Below are positions 7,579 through 16,589 of a stretch of 37,246 nt of DNA, piece after piece. The notes below the pieces were generated by a model that saw only the letters and a list, made by a program, of their open reading frames with translations, did not search any database and had not been told where the DNA came from. Made by a program: the position numbers and the translations under genes. The stretch spans positions 1 through 37,246 of the forward strand of contig CATZIC010000014.1 in assembly GCA_958419945.1 (NCBI GenBank). Reading direction: 5' to 3'. This DNA is from an uncultured Clostridia bacterium (lineage in GTDB: Bacteria; Bacillota; Clostridia; Christensenellales; Borkfalkiaceae). Position 1 is the first letter of the stretch. Every line of letters starts with the position of its first letter.

Positions 7579-7648
7579 AAATCTTTCATTAGTACTGAAA
7601 GATTTTTGGTGGTTTAGTAAAATCTTTCAGTAGTACTGCGAGATTTTT
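7579..7648. repeat. Two tandem imperfect palindromes
   Basis: Unit 1 (7579-7606) has AATCTTTCA and TGAAAGATT arms around TTAGTAC. Unit 2 (7619-7648) has AATCTTTCAGTAGTACTG then CGAGATT. The two share most bases, start 40 bp apart, and each ends in a T-run on the plus strand. They could be an operator pair or tandem plus-strand terminators. Confidence 0.6.
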
Positions 7649-7692
7649 TAAAGCCGTTTGCGATTTATTTTAAGTTAAACTGCAAGTAAAAA

Positions 7693-7737
7693 GGCTGAAA
7701 CGACTTCTTAACCAAAATTTTAAGAAGCGTTTCAGCC
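7693..7737 (-). terminator. Intrinsic terminator of the 824-residue LRR gene
   Basis: GGCTGAAACG and CTTCTTA pair with TAAGAAG and CGTTTCAGCC, with one bulged base, and are followed by five T on the minus strand. It sits 32 bp after the stop. Confidence 0.9.
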
Positions 7738-7768
7738 CATAATTATATAATTTAAGTATGCAGAAATC

Positions 7769-10243
7769 TTAATAATGCATATTCTTTATCCAAACCTCCG
7801 GCTTACCGGTATCTCTGCTATAGCGCCAGTATTTGCCGACGTAGTACCTTCCGCTTTCGTGAACAGGAGGCTCGGTTTCCGAGTAGTAGTAAACGAGCGC
7901 AGCTTTTAAAGCGTCGTTACTAACTGCAACGGATACCGTCTTCCACTCCTTTTCCGTTCCGAAATAGTAAATTTCAACAAAATATCTATCAAGGAATTTC
8001 TCGCCTATAAACCTAACGCTACTCGGAATGACTATCCCATTTAGCCGAGTGTCCACAAACGCACCGTCGGCAATCAAAATAGTGTCCTTTTTAATCTCAT
8101 ATTCGCCGGGCATTTCGTAATTAGCGTATACTAAATAGCGTCCGATATAAAGCACGCCTTCATCCCAATTGTTTATATTTTCTGAATAAGCAGTTTTTAG
8201 AAAGGCGTCCACACCGATACTTTCAACGCTGTCTGGTAGGGTTATATCCGCAAGCGCCGAACACCCATAAAAAGCGCTTTTACCGATAACTTTTACGCCA
8301 TCCGGAATAGTTACACTCGTAAGATTAGAACAATTTGAAAAAGCGTAATTGCCGATACTTTCCACGCTTTCGGGTATATCTAAGTTTGTTGCCGAGTAGC
8401 AACGAGAAAAGGCATAATCGCCTACTTGTTTTACACCGCTTGGAATGGATATATCGGTAATCGAGCTACAATTTCTGAATGCACTATAGCCTATGTTTTC
8501 CACGCTTTCGGGTATAGACAAGTTTGTTGCCCCATAGCAACCGAAAAAGGCGTAGTCGCCTATTAGCTTTACACCGCTTGGTATTAAAATGTCGGTTATG
8601 TAATTACGACCGGAAAAAGCACGGCTGCCAATCTCCGTGATATCATCGGGAAGAATCGGTTTAGTTCCCGAACCGATATATCTAACTAAAATCTTACTAT
8701 CTCCGTCGGTTAAGGTAGCAAAGCCGTTTACGTCGGAAATTTTCACCCTTTCCTTATCGGACAGTTTATAAATCTCTCTTGCATAGTAGGCTACGTAACC
8801 ATTGCGCTTACTACCTTTTTCCACGAATAAACTTGTGCCGTCAAATACCGCGGCAAGATATTCACAATTTTTGAAAGCCTCTTCGCCGATATTTACCAAA
8901 CCTTCAGGAAGGGCTACGCCTATAAGGTTACAGCAATAGCTAAACGCATTGGCGGCAATCGTTAAGGTACCGGGTTTTACTTCGTAAGTTGTATAGTTTA
9001 CTCCGTAATCACTAATTTCAATTAAATGCTTACCGATATACAGCTCGCCATCTTTCCAATTAGCGCTATTATTGTAGAACGCAGTATTATTTACCACGCC
9101 TTTACCGATGATTCTTACGCTATCCGCAAAGCTAATATCACTTAGGTTAACGCAGTTATAAAACGCACAATCGCCTATCGTAACCACTCCGTCGGATAAG
9201 GATATGCTCGTAATAGCTTCGCAATTTACAAAGGCGTACGGTTTTATTGTCCTTACGTTTTCAAAGTTAAGTTCGGTAAGACTCTCTCCGTTAAAGTACA
9301 TATTTTTTGTAAACCCCAACGGATTACTGCTTGCATTTTCGAAATCAATCTGCGCCCATTGTTCCGGTGTACCTTCGAATCTGACTTCTTCAAGGGCGGT
9401 GCAGCCTAAAAAGGCGTCCTCTTTTATATTGGTCGAAGTAATTACGCTTCCATATATGCTTTCGTAGTTTTGCATAGTCAAACTTTTAAGACTTTTACAA
9501 CCTGAAAATGCAGCTTTATCGATTAAGTATAATTTTCCGAGGATAGTAACGCTTTCAAGACTATTGCAACCTATAAATGCAGATTTACCGATAGATTCCA
9601 TTTTTTCGGAAATGGTTATATTTTTAAGGCTTGTGCATCCCGCAAAAGCGTTATCCCCTATAATCATTACAGTATCGGGAATTTCCACGTGCGTCAAATT
9701 TTGGCAGCCTGAGAATGCGTCATCGCCAATAGCTACCACTTCGTAAATGCCGAAATAATCGGGAATAACGACGTCCGTTTCGGTAACGTCTTTAAGTCCT
9801 ATTACACTTGCATATAAACTATCTGAATCTGTCGAATATATAAGCTCGGTCGGCTGCTTTTTGCCGCAAAGTGTACAAACGCCGTCTAAATAACCATGAA
9901 CCATAGGCATTCGAATTTCTTTTTCGTCTTTAATTTGGTCTTCACCGGATCTATCTTTAAAAGTTCGCTTGCAACGAACGCACTTAAAATGTTCCATCGT
10001 ACCGAATTTTTCGCAGGTACCTTGTGTTCCTTCTATTGGTTCAAGGTCGTGCCTAGGCTCTACAACGTTTACAGCGTAGTTTTTCCCGCAGGAACATTCC
10101 AGCAAAGTATAGCCTTCCTCGAAACAAGTCGGTTCGTAAACGGTTTTCTTGTATTTGTGTTCATGCTCGCCGTTACAAGCGCACAAACCGATTGCGCAAC
10201 AAGCGGCAGTTATAATGAGTACTATCAAACTTGCTTTTTTCAT
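7769..10243 (-). CDS. BspA-type leucine-rich repeat lipoprotein with Cys-rich N-terminus
   Basis: An 824-residue surface lipoprotein. The ATG at 10243 is chosen over the upstream ATG at 10276 because AAGGA precedes it and the signal peptide (MKKASLIVLIITAACC onward) then begins directly, ending in the lipobox GLCAC. Residues about 30-125 hold two Cys modules of the form TC-x-x-x-G-(8-9)-C-x-C and a CTLCG pair. The rest is a long series of LRR_5 repeats of 23 residues, interrupted by modules containing NNWKDGELYIGKHLI or NNWDEGVLYIGRYLV and by EGTPEQWAQIDF-type inserts. Two adjacent 46-residue blocks, beginning SGVKLIGDYAF and SGVKQVGDYAF, are nearly the same and look recently duplicated. The C-terminus ends VGKYWRYSRDTGKPEVWIKN, matching the C-terminus of the 1196-residue neighbour, so the two are paralogues. 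Ligand unknown. Confidence 0.9.
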   Translation of the reverse strand: MKKASLIVLIITAACCAIGLCACNGEHEHKYKKTVYEPTCFEEGYTLLECSCGKNYAVNVVEPRHDLEPIEGTQGTCEKFGTMEHFKCVRCKRTFKDRSGEDQIKDEKEIRMPMVHGYLDGVCTLCGKKQPTELIYSTDSDSLYASVIGLKDVTETDVVIPDYFGIYEVVAIGDDAFSGCQNLTHVEIPDTVMIIGDNAFAGCTSLKNITISEKMESIGKSAFIGCNSLESVTILGKLYLIDKAAFSGCKSLKSLTMQNYESIYGSVITSTNIKEDAFLGCTALEEVRFEGTPEQWAQIDFENASSNPLGFTKNMYFNGESLTELNFENVRTIKPYAFVNCEAITSISLSDGVVTIGDCAFYNCVNLSDISFADSVRIIGKGVVNNTAFYNNSANWKDGELYIGKHLIEISDYGVNYTTYEVKPGTLTIAANAFSYCCNLIGVALPEGLVNIGEEAFKNCEYLAAVFDGTSLFVEKGSKRNGYVAYYAREIYKLSDKERVKISDVNGFATLTDGDSKILVRYIGSGTKPILPDDITEIGSRAFSGRNYITDILIPSGVKLIGDYAFFGCYGATNLSIPESVENIGYSAFRNCSSITDISIPSGVKQVGDYAFSRCYSATNLDIPESVESIGNYAFSNCSNLTSVTIPDGVKVIGKSAFYGCSALADITLPDSVESIGVDAFLKTAYSENINNWDEGVLYIGRYLVYANYEMPGEYEIKKDTILIADGAFVDTRLNGIVIPSSVRFIGEKFLDRYFVEIYYFGTEKEWKTVSVAVSNDALKAALVYYYSETEPPVHESGRYYVGKYWRYSRDTGKPEVWIKNMHY

Positions 10244-10444
10244 TTTGCTTTTCCTTATAAAACTTTTTTCTGGCAATTATAAATTGTCAAGCCCGTCCGA
10301 AGACTTTACGGCTTCCGTAAACTATAAACAAAACACAAGGAACGATTTTCCCGCAATTAAATCAAAATATAGAAAATTATCTCGTGAAATTATTTCATTA
10401 CATCACGGTAGATTTTCAGTATGGTTTTATTAAAACGGAAAACG

Positions 10445-10480
10445 CCCACCCGTTGAACAAATGGTCGTGCAACGGGTGGG
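10445..10480 (-). terminator. Intrinsic terminator of the 1196-residue LRR gene
   Basis: CCCACCCGTTG and CAACGGGTGGG form an 11-bp GC-rich stem just after the stop at 10490. The following minus-strand sequence (CGTTTTCCGTTTT) is T-rich. Confidence 0.8.
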
Positions 10481-10489
10481 TTAAAATAT

Positions 10490-13400
10490 TTATTGTTTTT
10501 TCCAAATAACGGGTGTTATGCCGTCGGTGGCATGATGCCAATAATTACCGACATAAGCGCTTCCGTCCTCGCTTGTGGAAGGCTCGGATTCCGAATAATA
10601 GTAAACGGTTGCAGATTTTAAAGCATCATTTCCGTCGGCAATGGATATAACCTGCCATTCCGCTTCGGTTCCTGAAAAGTAAACGGCTTCAAGATTTTCA
10701 CATTTGTTAAATGCGCCGTAATCTATACTCTTAACCCCTTTCGGAATAACTACGCTCTTTAGTCCTGTGCATCCGTAAAAAGTGGATTGTCCGATACTCT
10801 TTATACCGTTAGGAATAACGATACTCGTAAGCCCTGTGCAGCCGGAAAAAGCACTTATAGCCAAATAAGTAAGTCCGTCGGGCAAACGGATACTTTTAAG
10901 ATTTGAGCAGTTTGCGAAAGCCTCATAATCTATACTTGTAACGCTATCCGGAATTGTTACGCTTTCAAGCGCCTTACAGTTTTCAAAAGTGTGATATTCA
11001 ATACGAGTAACGCCATCGGGAATGACTATGTTAGAAAGCATAGCGCAACCGTAAAAAGCATATCCCCCTATGACCGTTACGCCGGAGGGAATAACTATTT
11101 CCTTTAGCCAAGTGCAGTTTTTGAAAGCACTGTCGCCTAACGCCTTTACGCTTTCGGGAATGGTTACGCCCGTAAGGTTTGTGCAATCGATAAAGGCATT
11201 GCCCGCAATAGTCAAAGTTCCCTCTTTAATTTGGTAGTTTCCCGTTAAATTTTTAGCCTGTATAAGGTGATTGCCTATGTATAATACGTCGTTCTCCCAA
11301 TTATTTTGGTCGTTATAGTAAGCGGTGCCTGTGAAAACGTTGTCTGCAATATTCATAACAGTGTTCGGAAGAGTTATGCCGACTAATTCCTTGCATTGCT
11401 CAAAGGCAAGCCTACCCAAATAGGTAACGCTATCGGGGATTATTATTTCCTTAAGCGCTGTCTTCCTAAACGCATAAGCGCCTATTTCTTTTAAGCCGAC
11501 AGGTAAGGTAACGTTTTCGAGTTTACTGCAAGAAAGAAAAGCGGCTTCGCCGATTTTATCAACACCATTACCTATTTTCGCAAAGATAAGACTTGTACAA
11601 TTTTGGAACACTCCGTTTGACATAAAGGTTACGCTGTCCGGTATGGTTATACTTTCAAGTGCTATACAATCACTAAAAGCATAACTTCCGATTCCTGTCA
11701 GGCTTTCCGGAATGGTTATAACTTTTAGCAAACTGCAACCACTAAAAGCAAAATAAGATATAACATCCAACTTTTTGGAAAGGGTAACACCCGTAAGTCC
11801 CGTACAGCCTCTGAAAGCAAATCTGCCTATTGCAATAACGGTATCAAGTAAGGTTACGCTTGTAAGTTTATCATAGTTATAAAACGCATAATCGCCGACT
11901 TTATCCGAAGAAATAACCGCTTCCGTAACCAATTGATTGTTTACGTAGAAGTTTTCGGCATAATATATAGGGTTACTTCTGTCAATTTCGAAATAGATAT
12001 TTGCCCACTGATCGAGCGTTCCCGAATAATAAACGTCCTTAATATTTTCACAGTTTGCAAAGGCACCAATTCCAAAGCCCATTACTTTGGCGGAAATAAT
12101 AACCTCTCTCAAATTCGTACATTTAGCAAATGCTCCGTCTGGAATCATTGCGGCATTTGCACCTTTTAGCGTTACCTTCGTAAGCCCCGTGCAACCCATA
12201 AATAACTCACTGCCGGAAATATGTAAGTTGTCGTAGAAGTCATGTACTCCGCTGCCGAGCGTGAGTTCGGTAATACCTACGCACCCCCTAAATGCCGAGT
12301 CGCCAAATTCGGTTACACTGTCAGGAATAACAAGATTGCCGATAAGTCCGCTTCCTCTGAAAGCAAGAGATCCAATGCTTGTTACGCCTTCGGGAATTAC
12401 GATATTTTTAAGTCCCGTACACTCTTGGAAAGCATACTTTCCGATTTTTAATATGCCGGTCTGGAGGGTAACGCTTGTGATTTGTGTGTTTTTATGAAAT
12501 GCAGAGATACCTACGCCGATAACAGGCAAGCCGTCGTACTCTTTCGCAACGATTATATCCGTGTCCGTTGCCGTGCCTATACCCGAAAGTTCATAGCCGA
12601 TTAACTTATCATTTTCGAAAACTTCAGAATATTGTAGCCCTTCGGTTGAATACAAGACATTGCACACACGACATACGCCGTCAACGTATTCGTGGGGCAA
12701 TAGGTCGGTTATCACCATATTTTTGTCTTCTATCTCACTTCTTCCTCTATCATCGGTGAACCATTTTTTACATACCGAACACTCGTAATACCCAATGTTT
12801 CCTTTTTCCGTACAGGTGGAAGCTTTTTCAGGTATATTTACTAAAATGTGGGGCAATAGGTCGGTTATCACGCTTTTTTGATCTATAATCTCAATTTGCC
12901 CGTTAGCGTCAAAAAACAGTTTGTTGCAGGTCGAACATTCGTAATACTCGATGTTTCCTTTTTCCGTACAAGTGGAAACTTTTTCGGGTATATGAGTAAG
13001 CTCGTGGGGTAATCGTTCAAGTTTTATAATGTTCGGGTCTGTAATCTCATTCTGCCCGTTAACGTCAAAATACAGTTTTTGACACAACGAACACTCGTAA
13101 AATTCTATATGACCCTCTTTGGTGCAAGTCGGCTTTACCTCTTCTATGCGAGAGATATTATGCTCCAAAGCGGCGACCACACGTGTCTCGGTATGTTCCT
13201 GATTGTAGATACAAAACCGTCTTTCCGTTCCTTCCGTAAAGCAGGTTGCAGGCACGACCGTCTGCCAGGCTCCAAAGGTGTGTTCTGTTCCGCTTGAAGG
13301 TATTATAATGCCTTGCTTATCGGTTTCGACACGTCCGCTACTGTCTGAAAACCATTTTTTGCACACCGAACACTCGTAATACTCACGCTGTCCGTTTTTA

Positions 13401-14080
13401 GTGCAAGTGGCTTTTACTTCCTCTACCTTGTTAAGACTGTGCTTTAGCTTGCTTACATTGCGGGTTTGAACGTGTTTTTGGTCGTATTCGCAAACACGCA
13501 TTTCCTGTCCGCTTTCCGTGCAAGTGGATTCTTCAACAACCTGCCAATCTCCCCACAAATGCTTGCTATCGTCGAAAGCTATTTCCACGCTTTTACTGTC
13601 GGTAATTTCATCTTTTCCGTTCTCGTCCGAAAACATCTTATTGCAAACGCTGCATTCGTAGTAGCCGATATGCCCCTTGTAGGAGCAGAGCGCAGGCATT
13701 TCCGGAAAATAAGTCAGCGTGTGCGGAGTCTTTGCCGTTAAAATGCTCTCTTTATCCGTAATTTCCGTTGCACCGTCCTCGCCGGTGAACCATTTTTTGC
13801 AGACCGTACATTCGTAGTAAGCGGTATGTCCATTTTCGTCGCACGTGGCTTCTGCCTCGTCCATAAATTGCAGATTGTGCGGTCCTACGGGAACCTCGTC
13901 GGTTCGGTAACTTTTTCCGCAATCGCAAACGTGCAAGGTGTAGCCGTTTTCCGTGCAGGTAGGTTCTACTACCGAAAGCGTATAATCGTGTGTATGCGTA
14001 TTTTCGCACGCAGATAGTGAAAGCACGCAAAACGTTGCCGCCAAGATGCTAAAAAGCATCACCAAGATCTTTTTGCCCAT
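10490..14080 (-). CDS. Large BspA-type LRR lipoprotein with nine Cys modules
   Basis: An 1196-residue lipoprotein, the largest of three LRR paralogues in the window. The ATG at 14080 has AAAGGAG 8 nt upstream and opens a signal peptide ending in the lipobox LSLSAC; the longer frame to 14146 lacks this fit. Residues about 30-500 hold nine Cys-rich modules of about 46 residues. One type reads TC-x-x-x-G-x-x-x-Y-Y-E-C-x-x-C-x-K-x-F, the other ends in C-x-Y-(D/N)-Q-(K/E)-H. A CRVC pair closes this part. From about residue 500 on come LRR_5 repeats, with GTLDQWANIYF and NNWENDVLYIGNHLI inserts shared with the neighbouring paralogue. The product should form an elongated, lipid-tethered surface fibre for adhesion or polymer binding. 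The metal-binding ability of the CxxC modules is unproven. Confidence 0.9.
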   Translation of the reverse strand: MGKKILVMLFSILAATFCVLSLSACENTHTHDYTLSVVEPTCTENGYTLHVCDCGKSYRTDEVPVGPHNLQFMDEAEATCDENGHTAYYECTVCKKWFTGEDGATEITDKESILTAKTPHTLTYFPEMPALCSYKGHIGYYECSVCNKMFSDENGKDEITDSKSVEIAFDDSKHLWGDWQVVEESTCTESGQEMRVCEYDQKHVQTRNVSKLKHSLNKVEEVKATCTKNGQREYYECSVCKKWFSDSSGRVETDKQGIIIPSSGTEHTFGAWQTVVPATCFTEGTERRFCIYNQEHTETRVVAALEHNISRIEEVKPTCTKEGHIEFYECSLCQKLYFDVNGQNEITDPNIIKLERLPHELTHIPEKVSTCTEKGNIEYYECSTCNKLFFDANGQIEIIDQKSVITDLLPHILVNIPEKASTCTEKGNIGYYECSVCKKWFTDDRGRSEIEDKNMVITDLLPHEYVDGVCRVCNVLYSTEGLQYSEVFENDKLIGYELSGIGTATDTDIIVAKEYDGLPVIGVGISAFHKNTQITSVTLQTGILKIGKYAFQECTGLKNIVIPEGVTSIGSLAFRGSGLIGNLVIPDSVTEFGDSAFRGCVGITELTLGSGVHDFYDNLHISGSELFMGCTGLTKVTLKGANAAMIPDGAFAKCTNLREVIISAKVMGFGIGAFANCENIKDVYYSGTLDQWANIYFEIDRSNPIYYAENFYVNNQLVTEAVISSDKVGDYAFYNYDKLTSVTLLDTVIAIGRFAFRGCTGLTGVTLSKKLDVISYFAFSGCSLLKVITIPESLTGIGSYAFSDCIALESITIPDSVTFMSNGVFQNCTSLIFAKIGNGVDKIGEAAFLSCSKLENVTLPVGLKEIGAYAFRKTALKEIIIPDSVTYLGRLAFEQCKELVGITLPNTVMNIADNVFTGTAYYNDQNNWENDVLYIGNHLIQAKNLTGNYQIKEGTLTIAGNAFIDCTNLTGVTIPESVKALGDSAFKNCTWLKEIVIPSGVTVIGGYAFYGCAMLSNIVIPDGVTRIEYHTFENCKALESVTIPDSVTSIDYEAFANCSNLKSIRLPDGLTYLAISAFSGCTGLTSIVIPNGIKSIGQSTFYGCTGLKSVVIPKGVKSIDYGAFNKCENLEAVYFSGTEAEWQVISIADGNDALKSATVYYYSESEPSTSEDGSAYVGNYWHHATDGITPVIWKKQ

Positions 14081-14171
14081 AATAATCTCCTTTTTTTGTC
14101 TCCTTTTTACAAAAAAGTCCATTCGTGTAATCGTAAATCGCGGCATAATATCAAGACTTTTTGTTTTTATA

Positions 14172-14200
14172 ATATTAACACAGTTTTACAAGTTTTGCAA
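14172..14200 (-). promoter_or_regulatory. Possible promoter of the large LRR lipoprotein gene
   Basis: TTGCAA, 17-nt spacer, TAATAT on the minus strand. Both hexamers match consensus in four of six positions, so it is only moderately supported. It would give a leader of about 90 nt containing two AAGGAG-type sites. Confidence 0.45.
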
Positions 14201-14302
14201 CCTATTCATACAAAATAATTTTGATTATTCAAAAACCGACCTTTCCTAACCCTTTTTGAGTATGAAGTGTGGAGTTACGGATTTAAAACATTATATAAAA
14301 TG

Positions 14303-14331
14303 GTCGTTAACGGGCTTATAGCAGCACTTTT
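14303..14331 (+). repeat. Dispersed CTTATAG repeat
   Basis: Core GTTAACGGGCTTATAGCAG followed by CACTTTT. Intergenic. Confidence 0.85.
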
Positions 14332-14353
14332 AATAAATTCCCCTCTTGGGCTT

Positions 14354-14391
14354 CTGGATTGCCACAGCAATAAATTGCCTCTGAGTGACAG
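14354..14391 (-). repeat. Dispersed palindromic repeat of the CATTGCGAGG / GGCAATCCAG type
   Basis: In minus orientation the ends read CTGTCACTCAGAGGCAAT and GTGGCAATCCAG. It is related to the copies at 19199-19235 and 33856-33893. Similar elements are widespread between genes in unrelated bacteria. Confidence 0.7.
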
Positions 14392-14492
14392 TAAAACGGC
14401 GGGTTGAGAGTTTGTGGGGTGGGAGGGAAAGACAAGCATTGAAATTTGCGGAGGGTTGTGTGGGCTAAAAATAGTTTATCAGCCGTTTTTAA

Positions 14493-14520
14493 CCGATAAA
14501 GGGCTTATAGGCGGACTTTT
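14493..14520 (+). repeat. Dispersed CTTATAG repeat, extended form
   Basis: CCGATAAAGGGCTTATAG followed by GCGGACTTTT, almost the consensus. The preceding bases CCGTTTTTAA match those before the copy at 17389, so the repeated unit is longer here. Confidence 0.9.
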
Positions 14521-14677
14521 AAAAATTTTCAGAAAATCAATACGACGCACGCACACAAGCACGCACGCCGCATCTTCATTTACCGTAGACACTACGGCGT
14601 TTTAATAATTTCTTTAAATCCGCTTCTTTTCTCTCTTCTATTTTTCACTTTTGGCTGCGCCGTCAGGCGCTGCGTCA

Positions 14678-15718
14678 TTATATATCCCGCCGTTTTAAAA
14701 AGCCGAGGAGTACTATTAAAAGAGCAAGGCTTGAAATACCGCCGATAACAATGCATAGCCAAACGGAATTTCCCGTGCCTGAAGTAAAGGCGTTATCGCT
14801 AAAAAAACATAGGGGCGGTATATAGTTGAGCGTGTCCGTTTTACTTCCGAAAAGTTCGATAAGCGGTACGAGGGTTTTAGATAGCAAAGCCAAAACGGAA
14901 ACCACCGCAAAGGTAAGAATACGCTTCTTTATAAAGATTGACAGCGTCGCCGAAAATACACAAAGTGCGCACAGCGTGAACAAATAAATTCCCAAAATCA
15001 AAAACAGCGAAACGCCGAAATTCACGGCCAATCCGAGGTCGGAAGTCGCTATAATCAAATGCCCGCTGGCGCCCAAAAAACACATACAGGCTAACGAGGT
15101 AATTATCGCATAGCCGAATAAAACTATCGCGCCAAGCACAAGTTCGGAAGCAATGCGGGAAAGATAGTAAAAAATCCTTCCGTACGGGGTTAAAAATGTA
15201 AGTTTTATCTGTCCGCCTTTTGCCTCCGTGGGATAAATAAGCGCGGTTCGCACAGCAAAATAAATGCAGATTATAGTAAATCCTACGGTGAGCATAAACC
15301 CTAAAACGCCTGCGGGATTGTTTTTCGTGCTCTGCATATTGGTAACTTTTGGATACTCGTCCGCCACGCCGTTCACGTTCCTTAACGTGTACATAACGTT
15401 AAGGCGCAGCCTCTCGGCAGACAACTGCGATCTGTAGGTTTCGAAAACGCTTTCGGAAATAGACAAATCCCCTTCCGAAGCTATCAGCCATTCTTCCATT
15501 TCCAAAATGAATTTTTCCGAACTTTCAATTTCCTTTTGAAGTTCTTCCATACTTTTAAATGGCTTAACGTCGTAAATAAACCTTCCGTCGGTGTCCTCGT
15601 CCGAATAAACCGCGCCGATAATTATTGCCGCAAAGATCAGCAAAACCGCAACGACGCATAAAAAACTTTTGGATTTAAAATAGGTTTTAAGTTGAAATTT
15701 CAAAATTTTAGTCGGCAT
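14678..15718 (-). CDS. ABC-2-type transporter permease
   Basis: A 346-residue membrane protein with one N-terminal helix (about residues 17-36), an outer domain of about 95 residues, then about five more helices between 130 and 340. This layout is typical of ABC-2 permeases of the BcrB/CcmB kind. It directly follows the ATP-binding gene on the same strand with a 1-nt gap. Its GGAGGTG binding site lies inside the end of that gene, 7 nt before ATG 15718, so the two are translated together. The substrate is unknown; such pairs commonly export peptides, lipids or antibiotics. The only lead is the linked lipoprotein. No clear terminator follows, only a small GCGCC-GTCA-GGCGC hairpin near 14655-14668. 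Confidence 0.88.
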   Translation of the reverse strand: MPTKILKFQLKTYFKSKSFLCVVAVLLIFAAIIIGAVYSDEDTDGRFIYDVKPFKSMEELQKEIESSEKFILEMEEWLIASEGDLSISESVFETYRSQLSAERLRLNVMYTLRNVNGVADEYPKVTNMQSTKNNPAGVLGFMLTVGFTIICIYFAVRTALIYPTEAKGGQIKLTFLTPYGRIFYYLSRIASELVLGAIVLFGYAIITSLACMCFLGASGHLIIATSDLGLAVNFGVSLFLILGIYLFTLCALCVFSATLSIFIKKRILTFAVVSVLALLSKTLVPLIELFGSKTDTLNYIPPLCFFSDNAFTSGTGNSVWLCIVIGGISSLALLIVLLGFLKRRDI

Positions 15719-15719
15719 T

Positions 15720-16589
15720 TTACACCTCCGTAAAACTTTGCTCTAAACCGCTTGAAACGGTCATGTCCGAAAACTCAAGGTTGTAGTTTAAAATTACTTC
15801 CTTCAAAAAATCGCTCGTGGCGTAAAGACAGAGATATTCGCCATCCGCCCACGCCTTTTCGGAATTTATGAGTCTTGAAATTCTTTCCGCCTCTTTGGCG
15901 CTAAAAAGTTTCAGTTTGTAAACTCTTTTTGGACGGTCCGACAGGTCCTTTTCGCCAACTATTCTGCCATTTTTAATTATGACCGCGCGCCTGCAAAGAT
16001 TTTCTATTTCCGTAAGATTGTGACTGGAAATCAAAACCGTAGTACCGTATTCTTTATGCCAACTACGTATAAGATTGCGGACTTCCGCCGAAACCTTCGG
16101 ATCCAGCATTGCGGTCGGCTCGTCAAGAAGTAAAATTTCCGGCTTTTTCATAAGCACTATTAAAAGTACCGCCTTTTGTTTCATTCCCGACGAAAAGGTT
16201 TTTATCTTTCTGTTTTTTAGTTCCTCTATATGAAGAAGTTTGATAAGGTTTTCCGCTTCTAAGTTGCAGTCTTTTTTGTAATATGCGCTGAAAAACTCTA
16301 TATTTTCCGCTAAGGTGTACTCGCCGAAAAGCGCAGGATATTCCACCATTGTACCCATCCTTGAAAGGCAGTCGTTATAGTCCGAAACTATATCTTTGCC
16401 GAAAACTTCCACGCTTCCTAAATTAACACGCCATAGCCCGCTTATACACTTTAATAAAGAGGATTTCCCCGCGCCGTTTTCGCCTACCACGCCCACGATT
16501 TCCCCGCTTTTTACGGTAAGCGAAAGGTCCTCTAAAATCCTGCACCTGCCTATCTTTTTTGAAAGATTACAAATTTTGAGTGCGTTCAT
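15720..16589 (-). CDS. ABC transporter ATP-binding protein (BcrA-like)
   Basis: A 289-residue ABC ATPase. The Walker A motif GENGAGKSS lies near residue 36, the signature SSGMKQK near residue 133, Walker B ILLLDEPTAMLD near residue 151, and the switch His in SSHNLTEIE near residue 189. The C-terminal 80 residues are a variable accessory part. It powers the permease encoded by the next gene. The ATG at 16589 overlaps the TGA of the upstream lipoprotein gene as ATGA, and a GAGGA lies 11 nt upstream. The three genes therefore form one operon, read from the promoter at 17298-17326. The family resembles BcrA-type exporters, but substrate cannot be told. Confidence 0.93.
   Translation of the reverse strand: MNALKICNLSKKIGRCRILEDLSLTVKSGEIVGVVGENGAGKSSLLKCISGLWRVNLGSVEVFGKDIVSDYNDCLSRMGTMVEYPALFGEYTLAENIEFFSAYYKKDCNLEAENLIKLLHIEELKNRKIKTFSSGMKQKAVLLIVLMKKPEILLLDEPTAMLDPKVSAEVRNLIRSWHKEYGTTVLISSHNLTEIENLCRRAVIIKNGRIVGEKDLSDRPKRVYKLKLFSAKEAERISRLINSEKAWADGEYLCLYATSDFLKEVILNYNLEFSDMTVSSGLEQSFTEV

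Larger units (their letters stand above)
7464..7768. other. Intergenic region with tandem palindromes and a terminator
   Basis: About 305 bp without a gene. It holds the binding site of the broken small gene, two tandem imperfect palindromes (7579-7648) and the terminator of the LRR gene (7693-7737). No other frame with a binding site was seen. Confidence 0.6.
14201..14677. other. Intergenic region built of dispersed repeats
   Basis: About 480 bp without a convincing gene. It holds a GTATGAAGTGTGGAGTTACG unit (14260-14280), two dispersed CTTATAG copies, an inverted repeat of the ATTGCGAGG/GGCAATCCAG type, and a CCGTAG-ACA-CTACGG hairpin at 14583-14597 whose outer arms also pair (ACGCCG with CGGCGT). 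A short plus-strand frame across 14414-14605 consists mainly of repeat sequence and is not accepted as a gene. Confidence 0.6.

Noticed and set aside
8300..8660. CRISPR-like periodic repeats in the LRR genes
   Set aside because: The periodicity of about 69 bp comes from 23-residue LRR codons in an intact reading frame, with no spacers or exact repeats.
12261..13297. Several plus-strand frames opposite the large LRR gene
   Set aside because: They are shadows of the repetitive LRR and Cys-module coding sequence, without their own start signals.
14414..14605. Plus-strand frame of 63 codons as a gene
   Set aside because: It runs through a dispersed repeat, has no convincing ribosome binding site and no recognisable protein features.
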